Assembly: GCF_018991925.1 (NCBI RefSeq)
Contig: NW_024724368.1
Span: 535,596-599,595 of the forward strand
Reading direction: 5' to 3'
Source: Homarus americanus
Lineage: Eukaryota; Arthropoda; Malacostraca; Decapoda; Nephropidae
DNA length: 64,000 nt
Shown here: piece by piece, positions 21,844 through 32,954 of the stretch
Layout: each line of letters opens with the position of its first letter
Position numbering within the stretch: the stretch's first letter is position 1
Notes under the pieces: generated by a model
Told to the model about the DNA's origin: nothing
Seen by the model: only the letters and a program-made list of their open reading frames with translations
The model's database searches: none
Translations under genes and position numbers: made by a program

Positions 21844-22981
21844 GGCCCGAATTCAGAACAGTGATTTGAAACTGCATGGAGGTTTAAAGCAAGGATCGAG
21901 CAAAGATTGAAGATCGTTGGCATTCAGAATGATGGCTTGTACCAAAACAAAGATTCAAACCGGGTTTGAGATCGGAGTTGTCGATCCTCGCATTAATCCA
22001 ACCTGGAGGTAGGTTTGGTGGTCGATCCTTCAAGCAAGTCAACTTGAATTTTGACAGAGCGCGGTTTTCAGCGATATCATCAAATTGGAAATTTTGTAGA
22101 GATGAGACTGGTGGTAGACAGGCAAAATCCTATTAATTTTTATGATAACACGTAATTTAAACAACGATATACAGTAGGTTCAGTAAGGAAGATTTCCTTG
22201 ATATTTTCCGTGATATGGAGCATCTACTTGACAGACCTGTTGGCTATGGTTCACCTCTACCTCCCATTCATCACCTGATGATTGCATTGAGATCCTTCGC
22301 AACGAATAGTTTCAGGGGAAAAAAGATCCTGGCTACTGAATGTGTATAGTAATGTGTTACAACGCTTTCGTGTTTCGGGTTCATGAAGATCAAGTAGGTA
22401 AATAATGCTGACGCTTCTTTAGTTTGAGTGTTTTTCTTTTTTGGAAAACTATTTTGATGCATTTTCAATATTATTAAATCAATGCTGAGTGCATTTTGAT
22501 TTTAATGTATTAATAAAAGAAAGTATTTTTTTAATATTACTAATCAGGGGACATGTGGGGTTAAAAGAACAGAAAGAAACCTCACCTAACTGAACCTCGC
22601 CAGGTTACTACACCTTGCATTGGTTATGAATATTGAATGTAATTATAGTAATAAAAGTAACTTTTGATGTGCAAAGAGAGATTTCTCCTTCGTGAAAACT
22701 CGTCGAGTCATAGTTGCCGCCATAATATTGTAAACATTACTGTCGATGGTGACTGGGTGTCGTAATGGTGTAGATGAAACATGATTTGCTGGAATTTCAG
22801 TATTCGAATCCTTGCTCGAAACTGAAGAAAATGCAACAGATTACCTGATCCGGGGTTAGAGCCGATGCTCTCAATATGGGTAATCAATCCACTGCAAGAA
22901 ATGTCGGATCAAGGAATCCTGATTCGCACACCTGAGCCAAGTTCAAATCCCAGGCTCAAACTGCCGTTCTGAATTCGGGCC
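21844..22981 (+). mobile_element. PIF/Harbinger-like DNA transposon, internally deleted
   Basis: Terminal inverted repeats GGCCCGAATTCAGAACAG (21844) and its complement with one change at 22964-22981 bound 1138 bp. Within it, about 22177-22349 reads RFSKEDFLDIFRDMEHLLD, then GYGSPLPPIHHLMIALRSFA and TNSFRGKK, like the N-terminal region of Harbinger transposases. It stops soon after, and the DDE part is absent. The 3-bp flanks are ATA and AGA, so the target-site duplication is imperfect. It sits in Hdc intron 1, about 130 bp from exon 1. Confidence 0.75.
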
Positions 22982-22984
22982 AGA

Positions 22985-23062
22985 GTGGCTGGGTGTAAAC
23001 GGGAGTGCCTAGTATGGGCCAATAGGCCGGCTGCAGTTCCCTCCATTCTTATGTTCTTATGT
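22985..23062 (+). mobile_element. CR1 subfamily A 3' tail only
   Basis: Extreme 5' truncation: only GGGTGTAAAC...AGTATGGGCCAATAGG...CCATTCTTATGTTCTTATG remains, matching 1725-1797. It lies only about 50 bases from the exon 1 donor of Hdc. Confidence 0.85.
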
Positions 23063-23113
23063 AAACTGGCTGGCAATTAAAAATAGAAAAGTTCAGAAAA
23101 AGAAACAACTTAC

Positions 23114-23141
23114 CTCTCTTCCTATACTCGTCGGAATCCAT
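23114..23141 (-). CDS. Hdc: Histidine decarboxylase, coding exon 1 (start codon)
   Basis: First coding exon of a PLP-dependent group II amino acid decarboxylase. The ATG is the complement of 23139-23141 and the exon encodes MDSDEYRKR plus the first base of a Gly codon. It ends at 23114 with the donor GTAAGT, in phase 1. Joining it to the next exon restores RGKEMVDYIADYL, the usual N-terminus of arthropod histidine decarboxylase; the Drosophila enzyme, recalled from memory, starts almost the same way. The family decarboxylates histidine to histamine, the photoreceptor transmitter of arthropods, in the cytosol. A possible 5'UTR acceptor (pyrimidine tract then CAG) sits just upstream at 23164-23166, so a non-coding first exon may exist further up. 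The nearest alternatives are the paralogues Ddc and Tdc. Their remembered N-termini fit less well, notably at THWQSP and QTTASEA. Confidence 0.85.
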
Positions 23142-23356
23142 GATGGTTATGGGTGAGGCGGGTCTGTCAGAGATAGAGAGATCAATTAGTATTATGGTCA
23201 CACATGTGCCTGAAAAGATAGATACATGTATAGGCAAATAAGCAGAAATTAAAAGAATTAAATAAATGAAAAATAGATGATTGTATAAATTAAGTAGGTG
23301 GGTGGATAGCTAGAGAAACAAATATCTAAATAAAGAGATAAAGGGATAGGAAGATA

Positions 23357-23363
<7 letters not shown>
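23142..23363. promoter_or_regulatory. Hdc 5' flank / possible 5'UTR and upstream intron
   Basis: Sequence immediately upstream of the Hdc start. On the minus strand a TCTCTATCTCTGACAG tract looks like a splice acceptor 20-odd bases before the ATG, which would make this region an intron and put the promoter further upstream. No TATA box or initiator can be assigned. Confidence 0.35.

Positions 23364-23415
<52 letters not shown>
23364..23415. repeat. (TA)n microsatellite
   Basis: Pure TA tract of about 50 bp following ATAAATAAAT. Confidence 0.95.
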
Positions 23416-23418
<3 letters not shown>

Positions 23419-23420
23419 AT

Positions 23421-23496
23421 TACCTCACTAGTCGGAAATCGAGCCCTGGACATCTGCATGTGAACAGGGATCGCTACCACTGCACCACAGGGACAA
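23421..23496 (-). mobile_element. tRNA-like SINE head
   Basis: On the minus strand, 76 bases beginning ATTGTCCCTGTGGTGCAGTG carry an A-box (TGGTGCAGTGGTAGC) and a B-box (GGCTCGATTTC) at tRNA-like spacing, with a CTGTTCACATGCAG anticodon-arm-like stretch. The ends do not pair well as an acceptor stem, so a SINE head is more likely than a working tRNA. A shorter diverged copy lies at 23641-23700. Confidence 0.6.
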
Positions 23497-23640
23497 TGAA
23501 AATAATATTAGGCTTTGCTTTATTTCACACAAACCCTGTTTATTCAATTTATTTTTTAAGCAACGTGAACCTCCATTGGGGATTGCCCGTAACAACTATG
23601 TGGTCGTAATAGCATTTTACCGGACTTCCGTATACAAACA

Positions 23641-23700
23641 ATGCCTCACTAGTCGGGAATCGAACCCTGGACCTCTATGAACAAGGATCATGTGTATATG
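23641..23700 (-). mobile_element. Partial second copy of the tRNA-like SINE head
   Basis: CCTCACTAGTCGGGAATCGA...CCCTGGACCTCTATGAACA repeats the B-box half of the 23421 copy. The A-box half is lost or diverged. Confidence 0.55.
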
Positions 23701-23784
23701 GACGGTTGAGACATGTGGTCTTGTGTTTCCTAGCTGGAAGTTCATGTTGCTTTAAAATAAAACAAACGAACAAGCTTTGTGTGA

Positions 23785-24365
<581 letters not shown>

Positions 24366-24539
24366 GCTAGAGAGATAATTAAGGACAAAGAGACAGAGGG
24401 AGGAATGCCTGTGTGTTGCACACATGACAACATCGTCTAATTGGCATCGTTATCGAAGATGAGATGATTTACTGAGGTACTGACTCCTTAGTGATAGGTG
24501 GACCAGTGGCCCCTTGTTGTCTGCCTCACTGATTTCTCC

Positions 24540-25075
24540 CTATTGTCTTGGGTCACTCCACTTCTCTCTCCCTATATCCCTTCTCTTACTCTCTCATTTG
24601 GCTTATTCCATCTCACTTTCTCCTTGGCTTATTCCCCTCTCACTCTTTCCCTCTCTCTCGTTCTCTTACTGTCTCATCCCCTTTTCTCATTCTCTCCCTG
24701 CTTCGTCCCCCTATCACTCTAATCCTGTCTCTTTCACTCTGTTGCTCTCTTCCTCATTCACCCCCTATCATTCTCTTTCTGCTTTACTCACCTCTCTCAC
24801 TCTCTCCTTGGTTCACTCTTTTCACTCTACCTGGCTCACTCCCCCATCTCTCTTCTGCTCACTCCTCTATTGCTCTATTACCCTTGGCTAATATTTCTCG
24901 CTTTTTCTCTAGCTAACTCTTCTCTTTCTTTTCCTGACTCATTCCCTTCTCACCCTTTCCCTGTCTCACACCAACCTCTCTCTCTTTCTCACTCCTCTTT
25001 TACTCTTTTATTGTTCCACTTTCCCCTGTCTCACTTCCCTCTCATTTCCCCCCTTCATAGCCTTTCTCACTTAAG
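24540..25075. repeat. Pyrimidine-rich degenerate repeat
   Basis: CTCACTCTCTCCYTGGYTCA-like units with strong C/T bias on the plus strand; three frames stay open from composition alone. No protein is implied. Confidence 0.8.
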
Positions 25076-25079
25076 CCAC

Positions 25080-25240
25080 AAGTCCAGAAAACTGTGAGGG
25101 CAAATATTTCGGAGTGATAATTGTAAACTCCTGGAACAATCTGCCAGTGTGTGTTGTGACGGCACCGAGTACGAGCTCTTTCAAGACCAGACTTAACCAA
25201 CACTGGAGTAGGTACAGATACATTCAGGAGCCAGTGCATA
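25080..25240 (+). mobile_element. LINE ORF2 C-terminal fragment
   Basis: About 25105-25235 reads FGVIIVNSWNNLPVCVV then APSTSSFKTRLNQHW. This is the VVxxWNxLPxxVVxAPSVxSFKxRLDxHW closing motif of CR1/Jockey-type LINEs. No other part of the element is recognisable next to it. Confidence 0.65.
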
Positions 25241-25329
25241 CCCAGTACTTACCAATAGTGCGTAACAGAGATGTGGACGACAGCCCAAGAGGTTAACGAG
25301 CCGATCAGTGGCGAAGAGGATAGAAGTGA

Positions 25330-25870
25330 ATGGTAAGTAAAAGTTATCTCTTTCTTACTTCACTCTTTCTATCCATATCCCACTCTCTACTCTTCTTTTT
25401 CCCTTCTCTTATTCCTTCTCTCAATCTGCCCATACTTCCTCAACATGTTTACTCTCTCTCCCCTCTCACCCTCATTTACTTATTATACATAATTCTCCTT
25501 CACCAGGTTGGTTTCCTCACATTCCATCCTACCACAAATTATTCCTCTTCCGCACTTCTCAAAAATTTATTTTCTTCCCATAGCAAACTCTACTTCCTTC
25601 CTATCACAAACTCTACTTCCCTCCCTCCACATGCTTTGCTTCCTTCCCATCACATACTCTACTTCCCTCTTCACACTTCAATTTCCTCTCTCCTCACACT
25701 CTTCTTCCTTCCCTTCACACATACTTTCTCTACCTCCCTACAATCCTCTGCATCCCTCTCCTTCTCACATTCTTCTTTCAACCCCTCACTGGTATGTTCT
25801 CCTCCCATCCATTCTCCCTGTCACCCACCTCTTCATCATTCCTCACCGGACATCGTATCCTAGGTAAAGG
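25330..25870. repeat. Second pyrimidine-rich degenerate repeat
   Basis: CTACTTCCTTCCCATCACAYACTCT-like units on the plus strand, ending in a GGTGGGGGGGGGGAGAGG run near 25880-25897. The 177- and 119-codon frames are compositional. Confidence 0.75.
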
Positions 25871-26138
25871 ACTGAAAAGGGTGGGGGGGGGGGAGAGGAA
25901 GGGGCAGTGAAGTGATGAGCGAGAGGAACAAGATGCACTGTAACAATACCTATATTTTTACCTTTTATTCCCTTTATTTAGCTCTTCTTAGTTCTTAATT
26001 CTTTATTCTGCTCTTTATTTCATTCGCTGTATACTCGTGAGATGGAGGGGGTGAGGTAATTGGTGAGGTGGAAGAATTAAGGAAAGAGGGAGTGAGGGAG
26101 AGAGGGAGGACTGTGGCATGTGAGGAGGGAGGGTTTTT

Positions 26139-26960
26139 TTTAGTTTAACAAATTTATTGGCAGAGCTTGTACTACAGTTTGCCTATTCTGAGTAATTCAG
26201 TCAGGTCTTGACACTGAGGGTGGTATCACTTCTCACTGTCACGCAGGACAGAGGTTCACACACAAAGAAATACATCATATTCATTAACAACTATAAATGT
26301 ATAGAGGTCAGATTCATATGGATAATGTCACTGTTCACTGCCATGCAGGACAGAGGTTCGTACACAAAGAGTTGCATCATATTCATTGACAGTACATATA
26401 CATATATGTAAACACACACACACACACATATACATACATATACGTATATACATACACATATACATGTACACGTACATATACATGCACACACGCACACATA
26501 CATACATATACGTCGGTCAGATTCATGTGGGTAATGTCACTTTTCACTGCCATACAGGACAGAGGTTCGTACACAAAGAATGCATCATATTCATTGACAC
26601 TATATATAGGTCAGATTCATGTGGGTAATGCCACTGTTCACTGCCACGCAGGACAGAGGTTCGTACACAAAGAAGGAAATACATCACATTCACCAGCAGC
26701 ATATATAGGTCAGTGGATCACATACATTGGAGTCATATTCTAATTGAAGACTAATCAGTGTGGGCTAGCAAATTTGGGATAAACAGCAAGAATGTCCTCA
26801 AGCACACCTGATTCAATGAAGTAATTACATAGTTCAAGATACAGTAAGTCAGGTGGCCTGAAGTCTTTGACAGTGTCACATTCAATAATATAGTGTTCAA
26901 GTGTATGCTTTAAAGGTTTATCACAAAGTTTACAAGGAGGGAGGGGTGGCGAGTGAGAGA
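26139..26960 (-). mobile_element. LINE 3' end with zinc-knuckle C-terminus and repeated 3'UTR
   Basis: On the minus strand, about 26955-26752 encodes CKLCDKPLKHTLEHYIIEC, then DFRPPDLLYLELCNYFI and VLEDILAVYPKFASPH-stop. This CxxC...HxxxxC knuckle plus YPKFASP ending is typical of a Jockey-type LINE C-terminus. The 3'UTR has about four units of roughly 80-110 bp (GGACAGAGGTTCGTACACAA...GATTCATRTGGGTAATG) with a CATATA-rich spacer. It ends AATAAATTTGTTAAACTAAAAAAAA, which carries a poly(A)-signal-like motif. Another copy of this tail lies inverted at 35035-35485. Confidence 0.75.
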
Positions 26961-27330
26961 GAGGAGGCTCACCGCTGGTTTGTGGTTAAGCTAGGCCCTC
27001 ACACAAGGGAAACAGGAAGAATGGATGAGGGACGATGATAAATGGGGAAGAGGAATAACATGCAATAACCGAGACATTAGGGGAAACAGGTGATAGGTGT
27101 GTTGTCACTTAGGACTCAATGTATCACTGCATAACACCAAAGACATATGACAATGTTTTACTCAACACGAAGAGGGAAATATATAACACTTCTTAACGGT
27201 TCTTTGTTTACTGATCACCTGTTCTCCTAGCTAGTTAAACAGGGGTCACATGAATCACAATACATTTTGTGAAACGGATAAAACCTTAAGTATACTCACT
27301 GATATATCTACACTGTATATACTGTATGTT

Positions 27331-27552
27331 GGGCTAAGAAAACGAAAAGCGACCACAACGCGTTGTGTTGGTTTGGAAAATAACCAAAAGCTAGATTGTG
27401 CTATAGGGTAGGTTAGGTTAGGTTGGTTTGGATTGGGTTAGGTTAGTTCGAATTGGGTTAGGTTAGGGTAAAATCCAAATGCAAAATTTAACTTTCTGGT
27501 TATTTTGAAAACAAGCACAACGCGTTGTGGTCGCTATTCGATTTCTGAGCTC
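27331..27552. mobile_element. Foldback (MITE-like) element with TTAGG-like centre
   Basis: Imperfect inverted repeats of about 60 bp: 27331-27390 and 27492-27551 share AGCGACCACAACGCGTTGTG and AAAATAACCA. Between them, 27411-27470 is a GGTTAGGTTAGGTT...GGGTTAGGTTAG stretch. TTAGG is the arthropod telomere unit. No coding capacity. Confidence 0.75.
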
Positions 27553-27678
<126 letters not shown>

Positions 27679-28149
27679 TAACCGTAACTATAATTTAATA
27701 CATTAGTAGCTCCCAGTTATAATTTGGAGTGAAGCCGAATTCGGTTAAGTGTAGACCAATATGTCGGAGTTGAGAGAAACCAGAAAAACTAACTGGAATC
27801 TCCTAATTGATTGCCGGGTTTGCTTACCTCTGTGAAAAAAAAAATCCGTTTTAGTGCTCATGTGACGCCGCCTTTACTTATGAGATGTCAAACCACTTCA
27901 AAAAGAAGTCAAGTAAGGATGTGAAGAGTCAAAGAGGGATATCGAGAGAACTAGCAAGGCAGACTTCGGTTCAGCGAGACGGAATCTAATCCCCGTCTTA
28001 CAATCCAGCACAAATATCTCACTTATAGAGGTCAACAAACAGCCTCAATGAAGCGTCTTCACCAGATGTGTCCAAAGGGAGGAAGGTTGTAAGGAGAAAG
28101 GAGAGAGAAAAATGGAGAGGTGAAAACGAAAACACGTGAATATATATAC

Positions 28150-28232
28150 AATCAATACCCAACTAGTATAGGATCGAAACCTCCGCGTGTTAACATGGAG
28201 CACTAATATATATATATATATATATATATATT
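28150..28232. repeat. Possible SINE B-box remnant followed by (TA)n
   Basis: CAACTAGTATAGGATCGAAA at 28161-28180 resembles the reverse complement of the tRNA-like B-box arm at 23421. A short (TA)n lies at 28205-28231. Confidence 0.4.
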
Positions 28233-28451
28233 TGTAGGTTAATTGAACTATATTGCCGATCAAAATATAAATCATTTCTTGGGGTTTACTAATGAGGTGG
28301 CTACGACGAAGTCATCTTTATGTACAAGAGAAAGGCAACACATAAATAAAGGCAAACACCAACTCGAGGACCACACGTCCGGCAGTCTCTGGAGTAGCTA
28401 CAGGCCTGCTGGAAGCAAGGGGAATATATCTTCAAACCAGTGATGAATAAG

Positions 28452-28542
28452 ACATAAGAACATAAAAGCATAAGAATGGAGGAAATTGCAACGGGCGTCT
28501 TGGCCTATATTGGGTTGTCCAGTTTACACCCGACCCCTATAG
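28452..28542 (-). mobile_element. CR1 subfamily A 3' tail, minus strand
   Basis: ACATAAGAACATAAAAGCAT...GGCCTATATTGGG...CCAGTTTACACCCGACCCCTA is the reverse complement of the A-type 3' terminus at 1725-1797. No coding part remains. Confidence 0.85.
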
Positions 28543-28559
28543 CAAAGTCTGCACATTAG

Positions 28560-29970
28560 GAAATTTTAACTTTATTCAGATAGATTAGACCGACCTTACG
28601 GGTATCTTAGAATCAAAGGATTTCCCTGAAACAGTTGAGGACTGTTTCCTTAGTCAACATATAGCCGAACCCACCTGAGGTAATAATATACTTGATTTAG
28701 TTATGTCAAACAGAGAAAATCCCAATAGTAACGTCGAGGTAGGGAACGAACTAGCTAACAGCGACCACAAATAACTTAATGTCAGTCGCAGGGAAAATTC
28801 CACTAAAGTCCTAGATTTCAGAAGGGCAAACTTTGATAGGTTGGAAAGGCAGCTGAGTGAAGGGGTATTACGCTTGGGGTGAGATACATGACCTTACGCG
28901 AGGTGACCTCACACAATGTACCCACAAAGGGCGACCTCACATTGCCTGGTGAATTGACCACGATAACTTCACAAAATATAACGGTTGAGGATAACTTGAT
29001 CACGAGATCTGAGGGTAAGGAGTTCCATAGCAATTTAAATAAAGGCAGAATATATTGTACCATACCGAAAACTCAGTTCAAATAACATTGACCCCAAATG
29101 GATAAAGAATATTATTGGACAAAGGAAGGGATAGGAAGGAGAATAAATCGTGGTGAAGTTTACCTCCGAGACTGTTATGAAGTATTGGCCAGAAAGGTTA
29201 AGACCGAAAAAAGAAAAAACAAGAGGAATAATGAACTGAAGGTACCAAGGGAAGCGAAATTAAACCCCAAGGGATTCTCCAAAATGTACAAACTAAAACT
29301 CGAGAAATGATTGGACCATTACAGTCATATACCGGCGAGGTAACGGATAACGCCGGAGAAATGAGCAATAATCTGAACAGATATTTTTCAGCGGTTCTCG
29401 CCACCGAGAATTTAAACGTGACAATCGATGCACCGACTATATCTTGCGCTAGTCAGGCCGCACCTCGATTATGCGGTTCAGTTCTGGTGCCCCTATTAAT
29501 AGAATGGATATAAATTCACTAGAGTCGGTGCAGCGAAGAATGACAAAAATGATTCCGGGACTTAGAAACCTTCCATATCAGTATAAATTAAAGAAACTTA
29601 ACTTGCATTCCCTAGAAAGACGAAGAGTGCGGGGAGATATGATAGAAGTATTTAAGTGGGTGAAAGGAATCAATAAAGGGGATATAGATAAAGTTCTTAT
29701 AATATCCGAGCAGGATTCGACTCGGAGCAACGGATTCAAGTTGGATAAGTTTAGGTTTAGGAGGGAGATAGGAAGAAACTGGTTCACAATAGGGTGGTGG
29801 ACGAGTGGAACAAGCTTAGCAACTTTGTAGTAAGTGCGGGAACTCTGGAAAGTTTCAAAAGGAGGCTAGATAGATTCATGGATGATAGAGAGTGGTAGTA
29901 ACTCTCGACAGGAGCTGCCAGGCACAGGCCAACCGGCCTATTGCAGACTCCTTATTTTCTTATGTTCTTA
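28560..29970 (+). mobile_element. CR1-type LINE with endonuclease end and large internal deletion
   Basis: 28690-28850 encodes the end of the APE endonuclease: ILDLVMSNRENPNSNVEV, ELANSDHK (catalytic SDH), then a stop. 29100-29440 is the linker before the RT (YWTKEGIGRRINRGEVYL ... LNRYFSAVLATENLN). At about 29445 the sequence jumps to LALVRPHLDYAVQFW, so the entire RT palm is deleted. The C-terminal domain (SLERRRVRGDMIEVFKWV...) follows and the B-type tail CTTATTTTCTTATGTTCTTATG ends near 29970. Inactive. Confidence 0.87.
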
Positions 29971-29974
29971 TGTT

Positions 29975-30829
29975 CTTAGTGAAGAAAATAGATTAAGTGG
30001 GATACACATGACTAGTAATTATGTTATTAAGCAAACAGACAAACTAAAACCTAACAAATCACCAGGTCCAGATGAGATGTTTGCTAGAGTACTATAGGAA
30101 TGTAAGGAAGAACTTAGTATGCCCATACCAAATCTGTTTAACATGTCCTTAAAAACAGGTGTAGTACCAGAATCCTGGAGAATAGCGAATGTAATACCGA
30201 TTTTCAAGAAGGTAGATAGATCACTATCCTCTAACTGCCATCCAATCAGTTTAACATCAATTGTAGGCAAATTGCTGGAAGCAATAATTTCAAACTGTAT
30301 TCGAAATCACTTGGAGAATCACAAGTTGATTAATGATTCCCAAAATGGCTTCACAAATCAATTAACATCTTTTCAACTGCTTTCGATTCAGCGAATGACG
30401 GACATGATTAAGATGTGGTATACCTCGACTTAAGCAAAGTCTTCGGCAGAGTCCCCCACGAAAGACAAACACGAAAAGTGGAGGCTCATAGAATTGGAGG
30501 AGATATTCTAAAATGGATTAGGGCGTGGTTACAGGACAGGAAACAGAGAGTAAGCATTAACGGCACTAAACTCAATTGGGTAACGTCACTAGTGTACTGT
30601 AAGTACCCCAAGGCTCAGTACTTAGACCATTACTTTTTATTATAAAAATAAACGATATAGATATAGCAAAAGAAGTAAATTAGCTGACGACACTAAAATA
30701 GGGCGTGTAATTAAATCTGACAAGAACTCTGCAAAACTACAGGAAGATCTAAACAAATCTTTCGCATGGTCTGAAAAATGGCAGATGAAATTTAACGTGG
30801 ACAAATGTAAGGGACTTAGTCTAGAAGAT
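29975..30829 (+). mobile_element. CR1 subfamily A, RT portion (5' part of split copy)
   Basis: Encodes LKPNKSPGPDEMFARVL (stop), PESWRIANVIPIFKKVDRS, SIVGKLLEAIISN, VYLDLSKVFGRVPH, WIRAWLQDRKQRVSINGT, then LADDTKIGR, so the Phe/Tyr before ADD is changed. Frameshifts and stops are present. It is interrupted at 30829 by a Gypsy-like insertion and resumes at 31472. Confidence 0.87.
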
Positions 30830-31471
30830 TGTTACGACCTTAAGAATTTCTTCTTTCACGAACCCATAACTACGACAAAACTTCACTTGACAAAGACAGA
30901 AATGTAAACGAGCCGACACAGTGAGGACACTTTGAATCCATGACTCTTCAGGCCACTAAGAAGCCTTTGCAATTTTTTCAAACTGCATGAAAAACTCTTC
31001 TGGATCCACCTCGTCAAAGGCAGGCATTAGTCTCAAATGTTTTGTCACATCAAACAATTTTGTCTCAGATTCTAAAGGCAACGCCTGTAAATCTCGTCTT
31101 CTACTGCCAGCCTGTGCTAACGTTAATTCATGACGCCTTTCATGCTCTCTTTCCCTTTCTTCACTTTCCTTCAAAGCCAACTCATGTAACTTATCCTTTT
31201 CTCGTTCTTGCCTTTCATGCTCCAATTCTAGCTTTCTTATCTCTACAGCTTCCTTGGGCTCAAATGCACGCAAAGTCAGTGCCCCCTCGGTAGCACCTCC
31301 TCATTCACAAGTTCAGTTAGGACTGCATTTTGAATCACAGATTTCCTTTGACTATGTTGATACTCAATTTCATATGTATCAGCAAGTCTCATCCAACATC
31401 CTTTCTTAGTGCACAGTCTTTCAACATTTTCACGGATGATTCTCAACAAACTGGCCTCTTAAGTTGTAACA
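30830..31471 (-). mobile_element. Ty3/Gypsy-like remnant inserted in CR1
   Basis: 642 bp with TGTTACGACCTTAAG at the left end and CTTAAGTTGTAACA at the right, i.e. LTR-style TG...CA ends. Flanks AAGAT and GAGAT look like a 5-bp target duplication with one change; joined, they restore the intact CR1 sequence. On the minus strand it encodes part of a gag-like protein: KGCWMRLADTYEIEYQ, a long charged coiled coil (31273-31070: KLELEHERQEREKDKLHEL...) and FDVTKHLRLMPAFDEVDPEE then FFMQFEKIAK. The pol region and most of the LTRs are missing. Replication-incompetent. Confidence 0.7.
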
Positions 31472-31692
31472 GAGATGTAAACAGAGAAACCAGCTATCAG
31501 ATGAACAACGTTGTTATAGAGAAATCCGACCGCGAGAAAGACTTAGGGATAATGATAAATGAGAAATTTAAACCAAGGCAACAATGTGTATCTGCTCGAA
31601 ACAAGGCTGACAAAGTACCTAGGTTTATACAAAGGAGTGTAAGTTACAACGCTACTGAGGTTATCCTAAAAGTGTACAGTATACGTATATGA
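31472..31692 (+). mobile_element. CR1 subfamily A, continuation of split copy
   Basis: Resumes exactly where the copy ended at 30829. Encodes YQMNNVVIEKSDREKDLGIM, KPRQQCVSARNKADKVPRF and SYNATEVILKVY, then is lost at about 31690, before the HLDYAVQFW block. Confidence 0.85.
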
Positions 31693-32120
31693 GATTATTT
31701 TCTTGAATGTAGATCTAAAGTTTTGGCGCCCTCCACTACGGGTATATTTACGTTGATAAATGTGGCCTAGAGCCTACAAAAGGTTGGAGACCACTGGTAG
31801 TGTCTAATCCATTCTATTCTGATAATTCAGTCAGGCATGGAACACTTGTTCATTATAACACCGTTGTATGGGTTCGCCGCTACCAAGAATTTTATTTTTT
31901 AAGACCCCTCAAAGAGAGTGATCGCAGGGCTGTAAGACGGCCATGAACTTTTACAACATCGGGAAATAAATGTAAAATCAGTTGTGTGTAAAATTTATAA
32001 ATAGTTCTTCCCAACTTTCTTCATGACATATTTAATATGTCATGAAGAACTGTTGCGTGTGAAGCGTCCTCCTGTCCCTCCTAACCCAGGTCTGGTCAAC
32101 AGTATACCCTCATCCGTATT
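31693..32120. other. Unique DNA with a 15-bp inverted repeat
   Basis: No coding signal. TTCTTCATGACATAT at 32017-32031 and its exact complement at 32035-32049 are separated by TTA, an almost perfect 33-bp palindrome. Confidence 0.7.
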
Positions 32121-32129
32121 ATGTCGCTC

Positions 32130-32440
32130 AGCTGTCGAGTTTTATGGCTACTGACTGAATCACTTACTGACACGAGCTGACTTAATTACTTACTGGCACT
32201 AGCTGACTGAATCACTTAGTGACGCTAGCTGAATGAATCACTTGCTGACGCTAGCTAATTGAATCGATTTCTGACACTAGCTGACTGAGTCACTTATTGA
32301 CACTCTAGGTGACTGAATCACTTACTGACACTCCAGCTGACTGAATTACTTACTGACACACACTGTTCACTAATTTACTGCTTAACTGAATCACAACTTA
32401 TTTATTTTCTAATTGACAGATTCATTCATTGTTTGACAAT
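32130..32440. repeat. Minisatellite, CTGACTGAATCACTTACTGACACTAG-type
   Basis: About ten degenerate units of roughly 24-28 bases containing TGAATCACTTACTGACAC. No coding relevance. Confidence 0.85.
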
Positions 32441-32954
32441 GATTGAGCGACTCACATCTCAGCGACTGACACACCCAGAATACTCTCAAAATACACCCAT
32501 GGGAGGAAAGGAGGGAGGGAGGGAGGAGGGTAATTATGTTGAGCTAGATGATGGTGGACAGGTAACCAGATCCACTCAAGCACACACCGCCTACCTCACT
32601 TCTTTTATAGCGAGTACCAGCTGGTGTCCTCCACCAGAACCAACAACAACCTACCACACAGGTGGTTTCCTTCACTTAAAACAACCACAATCTGCCACAC
32701 AGGTGGAGGCATTACTGCATCTCAGCATTCTTCAGGATAACTACACTTACTGTAGGTGAGAGGAGCGTCAGAAAAACATTAGTCGTGGAGGACCACGAGA
32801 CGCAGAGGGAAATGAAACCATCTGTATCACTAGTAAGAGCCGTCCACCAACACATGCAAAACTTATTTTTAACTTCATTTTATGTGACTGAAAAAGACTT
32901 GCCGGAAATTAGCTCATTTTTAGATGGTTTATTATACTGGAATCTTAGAAGTGT

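Noticed and set aside
24508..25097. Ser/Leu/Pro-rich membrane-protein-like frames
   Set aside because: They come from pyrimidine-rich degenerate repeats; three frames are open together.
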